A program made the position numbers and the translations under genes. The notes under the pieces were generated by a model. It saw only the letters and a list, made by a program, of their open reading frames with translations, was not told the origin of the DNA and did no database searches. From assembly GCF_000183745.1 (NCBI RefSeq), contig NC_014761.1, forward strand, positions 1,240,001-1,304,000: DNA of 64,000 bases, written 5' to 3'. Shown piece after piece: positions 17,037 to 24,656 of the stretch. Position 1 is the stretch's first letter; every line of letters begins with the position of its first letter. Source of the stretch: Oceanithermus profundus DSM 14977. GTDB lineage: Bacteria > Deinococcota > Deinococci > Deinococcales > Marinithermaceae.

Positions 17037-18196
17037 AACCCGCGCGCTTCCTGGTCCACTACCACGAGATCGGGCTCAAGGGCAAGAACCGCCGTCACTT
17101 CGAGCAGTTGCTGGCCCAGCGCCTGCGCGACGCCCTGGGCCCGGAAGCGACGGTGCGGCTGCTGCACGGCCGCCTGCTCGTGGAGGCGGAGCCTGGTCGC
17201 GCGGACGAGGTCGGGGCGAGGCTGGCCCGCGTCTTCGGGGTGGCCTACTTCGCCCGGGTGCGCACCGCCCCGGTGGACTTCGACCGCGTCGCCGAGGTGG
17301 CGCTCGAGTTGATCGAAGCCCAGCCCGGCAGCTTCCGCGTGCGCGCCAAGCGCGCCAACAAGCGGCTGCCCTTCACCTCGCCCGAGGCCGAGCGCGCCAT
17401 CGGCGCCCGCATCGTGGCCGCCACGGGCCGCCCGGTGCGCCTCAAGGGGGCCGACGTCGAGGTCTTCGTCGAGTTCTACGAGGACGAGGCCTGGGTCTAC
17501 ACCTCGGCCCAGCGCGTCCCCGGGCCCGGCGGCCTCCCCGTGGGCGCGAGCGGAAAGGTGGTCGTGCTCATCAGCGGCGGCATCGACTCCCCCGTCGCCG
17601 CCTGGCGCATGGCCAAGCGCGGCGCCCGGCCCGTCTACGTCCACTTCCACTCCTACCCCCACACCAGCCTCGACTCGCTGCGCAAGACCGTGGCCGAACT
17701 CGAGGTGCTGGCCCGCTGGCACGGCCCCGCGCGGCTCTACGTGGTGCCGCTCGCGGACGTGCAGGAGGAGATCTTCGCCCACAGCCCCGAGCGCTACCGC
17801 ACCCTCCTCTACCGACGCTTCATGTACCGCATCGCCGAGCGCGCCGCCGAGCGCGAGGGCGCAGGCGCGCTGGTGACGGGCGACGCCTTGGGGCAGGTGG
17901 CGAGCCAGACTTTGGAGAACCTGCACGCCGTCGAACGGGCGGTCGCCATGACGGTGCTCCGCCCGCTCATCGGCATGGACAAGACCGAGGTGATCGCCGA
18001 GGCCCAGCGCATCGGCACCTACGAAATCTCGATCCAGCCCCAGCAAGACTGCTGCAGCTTCCTCGAGCCCAAACGCCCCGCCACCAAGAGCACCCCCGAG
18101 CAGCTCGACCGCGCCGAGGCGCGCCTGGACGTGCCCGCCCTGGTCGAAGCCGCCTGGAGCCGGGCCGAGCTGCGTCGGATCGAACCGGCCGATTAA
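17030..18196 (+). CDS. thiI: tRNA 4-thiouridine synthetase ThiI (no rhodanese domain)
   Basis: 388 residues from GTG (MVEPARFLVHYHEIGLKGKNRR). N-terminal ferredoxin-like segment, THUMP domain to about residue 165, then the adenylation domain with PP-loop VLISGGIDSPVAAWR (180-194). The C-terminus ends at QPQQDCCSFLEPKRPATKS, so the fused rhodanese domain of E. coli ThiI is absent and sulfur must come from another carrier. It makes s4U at position 8 of tRNA and may feed thiamine thiazole synthesis. The start overlaps tatD by 7 bases. Confidence 0.93.
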   Translation: MVEPARFLVHYHEIGLKGKNRRHFEQLLAQRLRDALGPEATVRLLHGRLLVEAEPGRADEVGARLARVFGVAYFARVRTAPVDFDRVAEVALELIEAQPGSFRVRAKRANKRLPFTSPEAERAIGARIVAATGRPVRLKGADVEVFVEFYEDEAWVYTSAQRVPGPGGLPVGASGKVVVLISGGIDSPVAAWRMAKRGARPVYVHFHSYPHTSLDSLRKTVAELEVLARWHGPARLYVVPLADVQEEIFAHSPERYRTLLYRRFMYRIAERAAEREGAGALVTGDALGQVASQTLENLHAVERAVAMTVLRPLIGMDKTEVIAEAQRIGTYEISIQPQQDCCSFLEPKRPATKSTPEQLDRAEARLDVPALVEAAWSRAELRRIEPAD

Positions 18197-18241
18197 CCAA
18201 CGCTTCCGAGCCCGCGGTCTAGAATGCCCTTAGGAGGATCC

Positions 18242-19543
18242 ATGCGCGGACGCATCTTCGCCCTGCTCGCCCTGATTGGACTGGCCTTCGCCGCCCCCGG
18301 CCCCACGCTCTGGGTACAGCCCGACGACGGCGTAGAGCCCTTGATCCAGCTCATCGACGGCGCCGAGTCCTCGATCCGGCTCAAGATCTACCTCTGGACC
18401 CCCAGCCGCATGGACGTGGTCGAGGCCCTGGGCCGCGCGGTGGAGCGGGGCGTGAACGTGCGGGTGCTGATGGAGCGCGAACCCGCCGGCGGCCGCCCCA
18501 GCATGGAGGTGATCAGCGCGCTGCGCGACCGCGGCGTGGAGCTGCGCCTCTCCAAGCCCTTCCGCTTCGTCTTCGTCCACGAAAAGAGCATGGTCGTCGA
18601 CGACCGCGTCGCCTGGTTCGGCAGCGGCAACCTCACCGGGTCCACCTTCAAGGCCAACCGCGAGTACATGCTCGTCACCGATCGCCCCGACTGGGTTGCC
18701 GAGATCGCCCGCGTCTTCGACGCCGACTGGCACGGCCAGCGCATCGACCTCTCGCAGGCCCGCCTCGTCTGGAGTCCGGACCGGGTCGTCCGCGGCGTGC
18801 GCGAGGGCAACGCCCGTGAGAAGGTGTTGGGCCTCATCCGCGGGGCGCGCTCCACCCTCTTCCTGGAACAGGCGGGCATGGTGGACGAAGAGGTCATCGC
18901 CGCCCTGGAGGACGCGGTGCGTCGCGGCGTCGACGTGCGCCTCGTCGGCAGCCCCGCCGACCCCAAGGAGAACACCTATTTCGTGCCAGGCGCCGAGCGG
19001 CTGCGCAAGGCGGGCGTGCGGCTGCGCTACCTCCCCAGCCCCTACGTGCACGCCAAGGTGATCGTCGCCGACGGCAACACCGCGCTCGTGGGCTCGATCA
19101 ACATGAGCCAGAGCTCGATGAACGCCAACCGCGAGCTGGGTGCGATCCTCACCGCCGCGGGCGAGCCCGGGGCCTTCTTCCGGTTGCTGCGCACCATGGA
19201 GCGCGATTGGCGGAACGCCCGGCCCGACAACCCCTTCCTGCTGCCGCCGGTGGAAGGGGTGATCCCCTGGACCGAGGCGCCCAAGTACTACGGCCGCATC
19301 GTGACCGTGGAGGGTCGCATCGCCGCGGTCGAGAGCCGCACCGGCGTGGCCTTTCTGAAGTTCGAAGACACCCCCGACGCCTTTCGCCTGGTCTTCTTCC
19401 CGCGCGTCTACGGCCAGTTCGACCAGCCCTTCCCCGAGGCCTACCTGGGCAAGAAGGTGCGGGCCACCGGAAGGGTAAAGATTTACGCAGGCTATTACGA
19501 GATCATCATCAACGGCCCCAGCCAATTGGAGGTGCTGCCATGA
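18242..19543 (+). CDS. Secreted phospholipase D-like protein with C-terminal OB-like domain
   Basis: 433 residues from ATG 18242, behind AGGAGG, with signal peptide MRGRIFALLALIGLAFA. Two HKD motifs are intact: HEKSMVVD (His113, Lys115, Asp120) with FGSGNLT, and HAKVIVAD (His270, Lys272, Asp277) with GSINMS. That is a full PLD active site, as in cardiolipin synthases and Nuc-type nucleases. After about residue 330 comes a roughly 100-residue tail (YYGRIVTVEGRIAAVES, VFFPRVYGQF, KKVRATGRVKIYAGYYEI) that looks like an OB-fold nucleic-acid-binding domain. The combination suggests an exported nuclease, though lipid substrates remain possible. It ends in an ATGA overlap with the next gene. Confidence 0.85.
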   Translation: MRGRIFALLALIGLAFAAPGPTLWVQPDDGVEPLIQLIDGAESSIRLKIYLWTPSRMDVVEALGRAVERGVNVRVLMEREPAGGRPSMEVISALRDRGVELRLSKPFRFVFVHEKSMVVDDRVAWFGSGNLTGSTFKANREYMLVTDRPDWVAEIARVFDADWHGQRIDLSQARLVWSPDRVVRGVREGNAREKVLGLIRGARSTLFLEQAGMVDEEVIAALEDAVRRGVDVRLVGSPADPKENTYFVPGAERLRKAGVRLRYLPSPYVHAKVIVADGNTALVGSINMSQSSMNANRELGAILTAAGEPGAFFRLLRTMERDWRNARPDNPFLLPPVEGVIPWTEAPKYYGRIVTVEGRIAAVESRTGVAFLKFEDTPDAFRLVFFPRVYGQFDQPFPEAYLGKKVRATGRVKIYAGYYEIIINGPSQLEVLP

Positions 19544-19845
19544 GCCCGAAGACCGTATTGGACGACGCACGCAAGGTGTTGCAGGCATTGGATTACGAGG
19601 TCTGGGAGAACGAAGACGGCCTCGAGGCCGAGCGCCGCCAGGTGGGGCTGGTCTACCGGGTCTACTACGCCCCCTCGGGCGACCTCAAGCTGGAAAAGGT
19701 GCGCAGCAAGCCCGAGGAGGTGCGGGAGGCGCTGCTCGCGGACCACCACGGCCAGTTCGTGCGCCAGGAAGAGGTGCGCGAGTCGTTCTTCACCGTTTGC
19801 AAGCCGGGGGAGCTGCTCGAGCTGCTCAAGGCCTGGGAAGCTTGA
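19540..19845 (+). CDS. Hypothetical protein, co-transcribed with the PLD-like gene
   Basis: 101 residues, MSPKTVLDDARKVLQALDYEVW. Mixed alpha/beta, charged, with no signal peptide, cysteine cluster or motif I recognise beyond one cysteine near the end. The ATG overlaps the preceding stop (19540-19543), with GGAGG in front, so it is a real coupled gene. Its stop codon lies inside the -35 box of the aspS promoter. Confidence 0.7.
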   Translation: MSPKTVLDDARKVLQALDYEVWENEDGLEAERRQVGLVYRVYYAPSGDLKLEKVRSKPEEVREALLADHHGQFVRQEEVRESFFTVCKPGELLELLKAWEA

Positions 19846-19870
19846 CCCATGCAAGAAATGCGCATACACT
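19842..19870 (+). promoter_or_regulatory. Promoter of the aspS leader
   Basis: -35 TTGACC (19842-19847) and -10 TACACT (19865-19870) with a 17-base spacer. The predicted start of transcription at about 19877 lies only a few bases before the leader-peptide ATG at 19880. Confidence 0.75.
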
Positions 19871-19879
19871 TGCATTAGC

Positions 19880-19909
19880 ATGCGCGGCTTGCTGAATAAC
19901 GACCGCTAG
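19880..19909 (+). CDS. Putative aspS attenuation leader peptide (Asn-Asn-Asp)
   Basis: A nine-codon reading frame, MRGLLNNDR, starting about 3 bases after the predicted transcription start and ending with TAG immediately before the G-rich arm of the antiterminator. Codons 6-8 are AAT AAC GAC, for Asn, Asn and Asp. These are exactly the two tRNA species charged by a non-discriminating AspRS. GCGG (19884-19887) can pair with CCGC (19903-19906) as a pause hairpin across the coding part. Too short to prove by coding statistics; the argument is position and codon content. Confidence 0.6.
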   Translation: MRGLLNNDR

Positions 19910-19910
19910 C

Positions 19911-19959
19911 GGGGGAACGTGGCCTTCCCCCCGGTTCCCTTTTGAACCGGGGGCTTTTT
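19911..19959 (+). promoter_or_regulatory. Antiterminator/terminator pair in the aspS leader
   Basis: The terminator stem is 10 bp (19928-19937 with 19944-19953, loop CCTTTT) followed by CTTTTT. The competing stem GGGGGAA (19911-19917) with TTCCCCC (19925-19931) takes the first four C's of the terminator, so only one can form. A ribosome halted at the Asn/Asp codons leaves the GGGGGAA arm free (readthrough). One that reaches the TAG covers it (termination). Confidence 0.65.
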
Positions 19960-19976
19960 CGTGAAAGAGGACGACG

Positions 19977-21251
<1,275 letters not shown>

Positions 21252-21277
21252 GGGCGGTGCATGGTGCGTGGTGCGTC

Positions 21278-21310
21278 GTAGCGGCGGACCTATGTGTCCG
21301 CCCGGCTTGT
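21278..21310 (+). repeat. CCGCCC hairpin repeat, copy 1
   Basis: A short hairpin element of the form GGCGGACC-TATGTG-TCCGCC followed by CGGCTTGT. Copies occur at 22658-22691 and, inverted, at 24586-24616. Confidence 0.6.
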
Positions 21311-21443
21311 AAAAACAGGATGTGGGAGGTTGGATGTGGGAGGTAGGTTTTGTTTTTTAAAGGTATACAAGCGGGTTTGGCATAGTTTGTCAAAGCAAGA
21401 AACTAATTTTCTCACTCCCTACCCCCTACACCCTAGGCCCCGG
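21311..21443. repeat. Fold-back element, copy 1 (133 bp)
   Basis: Begins AAAAACAGGATGTGGGAGG (21311 on) and ends with the complementary-type pyrimidine run TCCCTACCCCCTACACCC (from 21414). An AT-rich centre of about 55 bases separates the arms. It is followed by a GGCGAAGCCGACC tail that also follows copy 2. Confidence 0.6.
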
Positions 21444-21670
21444 CGAAGCCGACCAATCGGGGCCCATGCCGCGCCATGTCTCCACGGTTGAGTTTGCGGC
21501 TCCGTCACCCAACCATGCTTGCTGGCTAAAGGCTTGATTCGCGGCAGCCGAATCTCGGCTTATCGTCCAGCATGGACCCCGGATCAAGTCCGGGGCAGGC
21601 CCTGAATCGAGTTCAGGGCAGGCTCCCGGATCTCCCCCGGCTAGTTGCCTCGGCCGTCCGGGGATACGGG

Positions 21671-21804
21671 AAAACGGGAGGTAGGAGGTGGGGTGTGGGG
21701 TGTAGGTTTTGCTCAAAATAAGTCTGCTGGCGAGAGGTCGTGGGCGGAAGCTCGGATACGAAGCTTGATTTTCCCACCTCCCACCCCCTACAACCCACTT
21801 CCCG
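21671..21804. repeat. Fold-back element, copy 2 (134 bp)
   Basis: Same architecture and almost the same length as copy 1: a purine arm (21671-21711), a central unique stretch, and a pyrimidine arm (21768-21804). Then come about 50 bases closely matching those after copy 1 (21801-21851 versus 21440-21490). The copies lie 360 bases apart in direct orientation. Confidence 0.6.
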
Positions 21805-21864
21805 GCGAAGCCGACCCATCGGGCCCACGCCGCGGCATTGCCCCACGGTTTGGTCACCGCACGA

Positions 21865-22035
21865 TGAAACGCCCTCCCCTAGGGGAGGGTCGGGGTGGGG
21901 GTTGTTGGCGCTAACGAAACCATCGCCCATCATTCGAATCGTGGCCAACCCACATCCCACCCCCGACCCCCTGCATCCTCAAAAAACAACCCCCCTCCGG
22001 CCTGCGGCCACCTCCCCCAAGGGGGAGGTAGAAAA
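21865..22035. repeat. CCCTCCCCTAGGGGAGGG-bounded element, copy 1 (171 bp)
   Basis: The left end carries CCCTCCCCTAGGGGAGGG followed by TCGGGGTGGGGG. The right end carries CCTCCCCCAAGGGGGAGG in inverted sense, preceded by AACCCCCCTCCGG. A second copy lies at 56247-56430. No open frame of note inside. Confidence 0.6.
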
Positions 22036-22150
22036 GCCGTTCGTGGCATCGGGTACGCGGTATCGGGTAGACAGCAAGGACATGCCGACAGAGGCCGCCT
22101 GCTCTAAGAATGACGTCTCAAAACTGCCACTAAACAAGAACGAAGCGGTC

Positions 22151-22555
22151 AGCATGCTCTAAGCTCTGGATCCCCCGCTTTCGCGGGGGCAGGTACAGCT
22201 CGTGCAGGTCTACGACCTGCTTGGCTGGAATGACGTGCTAGCTAGCGGTAAAAAAGATTGTGGGGGCTCGCAAAATCAAATGCGACAAACTTTGGCAGCC
22301 AGAATGCCCGTCAATTTCATGCCCAGCCAAACGCTAGTAGCCATGGAACGCACTACGCTCCGACAGTCTTCTACTCCTCCCGTCATCCCAGGTGAGCGGC
22401 GAAGCCGCGCGACCACAGGTCCTGACCGAGTCACCAGCCCGTGACAGGGGTTGCGTCAACGTTCTGGAAAATCGGTTTGTGGTCCGTAGCCTTTGACCTG
22501 TGGCAGGCCGGTCTATGACAACGAAACGTCGGCTTTGCGCACGGCAAGGACCCCG
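22151..22555. repeat. Long repeat module F, copy 1 (about 405 bp)
   Basis: Runs from GCTCTGGATCCCCC through GACCTGCTTGGCTGGAATGACG, TGGAACGCACTACGCTCCGA, CGTCATCCCAGGTGAGCGGC and GTTGCGTCAACGTTCTGG to CGAAACGTCGGCTTTGCG. The same order with moderate divergence is at 56462-56836. A 34-base segment (22430-22463) recurs exactly at 22557-22590, starting a partial second tail copy. Confidence 0.65.
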
Positions 22556-22556
22556 G

Positions 22557-22800
22557 GTCACCAGCCCGTGACAGGGGTTGCGTCAACGTTCCGGAAAAGC
22601 AGAGTGGGGCTCGTGACCTGTGGAAAATCATCGCGCAGTACGTGGTACGTAGTACGCGGTAGGGGCGGGCCCGTGTGCCCGCCCGGCTTGTTTGGGGCCT
22701 GTAGCTCGTGGCTCGTAGCCTGTGGTAGGCCCGTCAACGGCAACGAAACGTCGGCTTTCTGCCCGGCACGGACCCCTGCTTTCGCAGGGGCAGGACCCGG
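22557..22800. repeat. Partial module F tail interrupted by a CCGCCC hairpin repeat
   Basis: Repeats the tail of module F (GTCACCAGCCCGTGACAGGG to ACGAAACGTCGGCTTTC). At about 22625-22705 it contains a hairpin element GGGGCGGGCCC-GTGT-GCCCGCCC that is absent from the neighbouring copy. It looks like one repeat inserted into another. Confidence 0.5.
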
Positions 22801-22895
22801 ATCGAGCCCGGAGCAAGCCCCGGATCGGATCGGGTGCGGGCCCAGAACCCCGATGCGCGCGTCGAGGCGATGAGGTGTGATCGTACGGCGCCCGC

Positions 22896-22938
22896 GAGAT
22901 CCCGGATCTCGCCCCTCGGGGCTCGTCTGGGATGACGA
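22896..22938 (-). repeat. GTCATCCC...GGATCTCG repeat, minus orientation
   Basis: Reads on the minus strand CGTCATCCCAGACGAGCCCC then GGGGCGAGATCCGGGATCTC. Related copies are at 43360-43404 and 43837-43874, and shorter forms lie inside the F modules (22380, 56671). Confidence 0.6.
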
Positions 22939-23057
22939 AAAGGGAAAACCCTGTCGTTTCGTGAAAGGAAGCATTGCAAAGACGATCGACGGGCTGCAGC
23001 AGCGACAGAATAGACGTCCGGAACCGCGCTGCTGAACGGCTCGGGCGGCCCGGGTGC

Positions 23058-23063
23058 TATACT
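23058..23063 (+). promoter_or_regulatory. Extended -10 of murJ
   Basis: TGCTATACT: an extended -10 (TATACT with upstream TG) 9 bases before the murJ TTG start. No good -35, which extended -10 promoters tolerate. Confidence 0.55.
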
Positions 23064-23072
23064 GAACCCGGT

Positions 23073-24548
23073 TTGAGTAAGAAACGCATCTTGCACAACA
23101 CCCTCATCGTGATGGCGGGCACGCTGGCCAGCCGGGTGCTGGGGGTGGTGCGCCAGGGCGTGCTCAACAACTTTTTCGACAAGGCGCTCACCGACGCCTT
23201 TTTGGTGGCCTACCGGGTGCCCAACCTCTTCCGTGAGATCCTGGCCGAGGGGGCGGTGACCAACGCCCTCATCCCCGTTCTCGCCGAGCTGCCCGAAGGC
23301 GAGCGCGCGCGCTTCAAACGGCGGTTCGCCGCCTTCTTGCTGGGGGTGAACCTGCTGGTCGTGGGGCTGGGGGTGCTCTTCGCGCCGCAGCTGGCCGCGC
23401 TGCTGCTGGCGGCGGACACCCCGCTCGACCCCGGGCTCGTCACCTACCTGATCCGCCTGGTCATGCCCTTCCTGCTGGCCATCAGCATGTCCGCGCTCTT
23501 CGGGGCTTTCTTGCAGTCGGAAGAACGCTTCTTCGGCCCCAGCTTCGCGCCTTTGGCCTACAACGTCGCGGCGATCGCGGTGATGCTCGCCTGGCCGGGA
23601 AGCGCCACCGCCCTGGCCCTAGCCTACGTGCTGGGCGGTTTTCTGCAGGCGGCGGTGCAAATTCCCGCGCTCAAGGGGTTCGCGCTCGAGCTCGCCTGGC
23701 ATCCCGCCATCCGCCAGGCCTCGTTGCTGATGGCCCCCTTCGTCTTCACCACCTCCACGCGCCAGTTCCTGATCGTCGTGCTCTACGCCCTCATCACCGG
23801 CATGCCCGAGGGGGCGGTGACCGGGTTCAGCAACGCCGACATGACCTACCTGATGGCGCTGGGGTTGTTCTCGGTCTCGCCGGCGACGGCGCTCTACCCG
23901 CGGCTTTCGGCGCTCGCCGCCGCGGGCGACGGCGCGGGGTTCGCGCGGCTCTTGGAACAGGGGCTCGAGCGGGTGGCCGTGCTGCTCGGCTGGTCGGGCG
24001 CACTGATGGCGGCGCTCGCGCCCTGGATCGTGGCCGTGCTCTTCGCCTGGAAGCCGGGTTTCGACGCCGACGTCTTCCGCTTCAGCGTCGAAGCGATGCG
24101 CGCCTTGGGATTGGCGCTGGTTCCCTGGGGGCTTTACAACCTCTACGTGCGGGGGTTGTACGCCCAGAAGCTGATCCGGGTGGCCGTCTTGATCAGCGCC
24201 GGCCTGCTCCTGCTCAACACCCTGGGGTACTACCTGCTCGTGCCCTACGGGATGTTCGTGCTCAACCTGGCGACGCTGGGGGCGGGACTGGTGGGGCTGG
24301 TGTGGATGGTGGTCCTGTACGGCCGGGAGAAGGTGCTCGAGCCCGCCCGGCAGGGCACGCTCGTCCTCAAGGTGACGCTCGCGATGCTGGCCGGCGGCTT
24401 CGCCGCGGCCTGGACGGCGGCGGGGGTGGGGCCGGCGCGCGACCTCGCGGTTTCGCTGCTTCCCTTGCTGGCGGGTGCGGCCGCGGGCAGCGCGGTCTAT
24501 TTTCTGGCCGCCCGCCTTCTGGGTCTTCCCGTCCGCCTGGGGCGGTAG
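23073..24548 (+). CDS. murJ: Lipid II flippase MurJ (MviN family)
   Basis: 491 residues from TTG 23073 (MSKKRILHNTLIVMAGTLASRVLG). This start fits both the family N-terminus and the TATACT box just upstream. About 14 membrane helices. Conserved features include GVVRQGVLNNFFDKALTDAFLVAYRVPNLFREILAEGA (basic cavity residues of MurJ), NVAAIAVMLAW, and a later FSVSPATALYPRLSALAA. It flips undecaprenyl-PP-linked disaccharide pentapeptide across the membrane for peptidoglycan synthesis. Monocistronic here, between repeat islands. Confidence 0.93.
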   Translation: MSKKRILHNTLIVMAGTLASRVLGVVRQGVLNNFFDKALTDAFLVAYRVPNLFREILAEGAVTNALIPVLAELPEGERARFKRRFAAFLLGVNLLVVGLGVLFAPQLAALLLAADTPLDPGLVTYLIRLVMPFLLAISMSALFGAFLQSEERFFGPSFAPLAYNVAAIAVMLAWPGSATALALAYVLGGFLQAAVQIPALKGFALELAWHPAIRQASLLMAPFVFTTSTRQFLIVVLYALITGMPEGAVTGFSNADMTYLMALGLFSVSPATALYPRLSALAAAGDGAGFARLLEQGLERVAVLLGWSGALMAALAPWIVAVLFAWKPGFDADVFRFSVEAMRALGLALVPWGLYNLYVRGLYAQKLIRVAVLISAGLLLLNTLGYYLLVPYGMFVLNLATLGAGLVGLVWMVVLYGREKVLEPARQGTLVLKVTLAMLAGGFAAAWTAAGVGPARDLAVSLLPLLAGAAAGSAVYFLAARLLGLPVRLGR

Positions 24549-24585
24549 ACGCACCTTCGCCGCCCATGTCCGCCGCTCCGGCACC

Positions 24586-24616
24586 GCGGGCGGACACACG
24601 GGTCCGCCCCTCCCGC
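24586..24616 (-). repeat. CCGCCC hairpin repeat, copy 3 (inverted)
   Basis: Inverted copy of the element at 21278 and 22658, in the 108-base gap between convergent murJ and sbcC. Its stem (GGGCGGAC with GTCCGCCC) may also act as a terminator for either gene. Confidence 0.5.
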
Positions 24617-24656
24617 GCACCGTGAACCCAAAAGCAACCGAACCGCGGCGCAATCC

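Larger units (their letters stand above)
21252..23050. repeat. Gene-free island 1: mosaic of degenerate intergenic repeats
   Basis: About 1.8 kb between aspS and murJ with only short open frames whose translations are repeat-derived. It holds two copies of a purine/pyrimidine fold-back element, a 170-bp element with CCCTCCCCTAGGGGAGGG ends, a 400-bp module, a CCGGATCAAGTCCGG-type palindrome series (21572-21633) and GTCATCCC..GGATCTCG elements. The same modules recur in the same order at 55.6-57.0 kb. No RNA gene or transposase is recognisable. Confidence 0.75.

Noticed and set aside
19849-19878. Alternative leader peptide MQEMRIHLH
   Set aside because: Its start lies upstream of the predicted transcription start, so it would not be in the mRNA.
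19880-19960. T-box riboswitch in the aspS leader
   Set aside because: There is no recognisable specifier-loop stem or T-box antiterminator sequence, and the leader is only about 100 bases. The peptide/attenuator model fits better.
22334-22561. Short frames in islands 1 and 3 with similar translations (RAASPLTWDDGRSRRL and RAASPLAWDDERSRRL)
   Set aside because: The similarity follows from the shared DNA repeat module F. No start context, no domain, and frames break in each copy; not treated as genes.
21252-23050. CRISPR array or insertion sequence in island 1
   Set aside because: Repeats are diverged, of several families and irregularly spaced; no spacer pattern, cas gene, or transposase frame.
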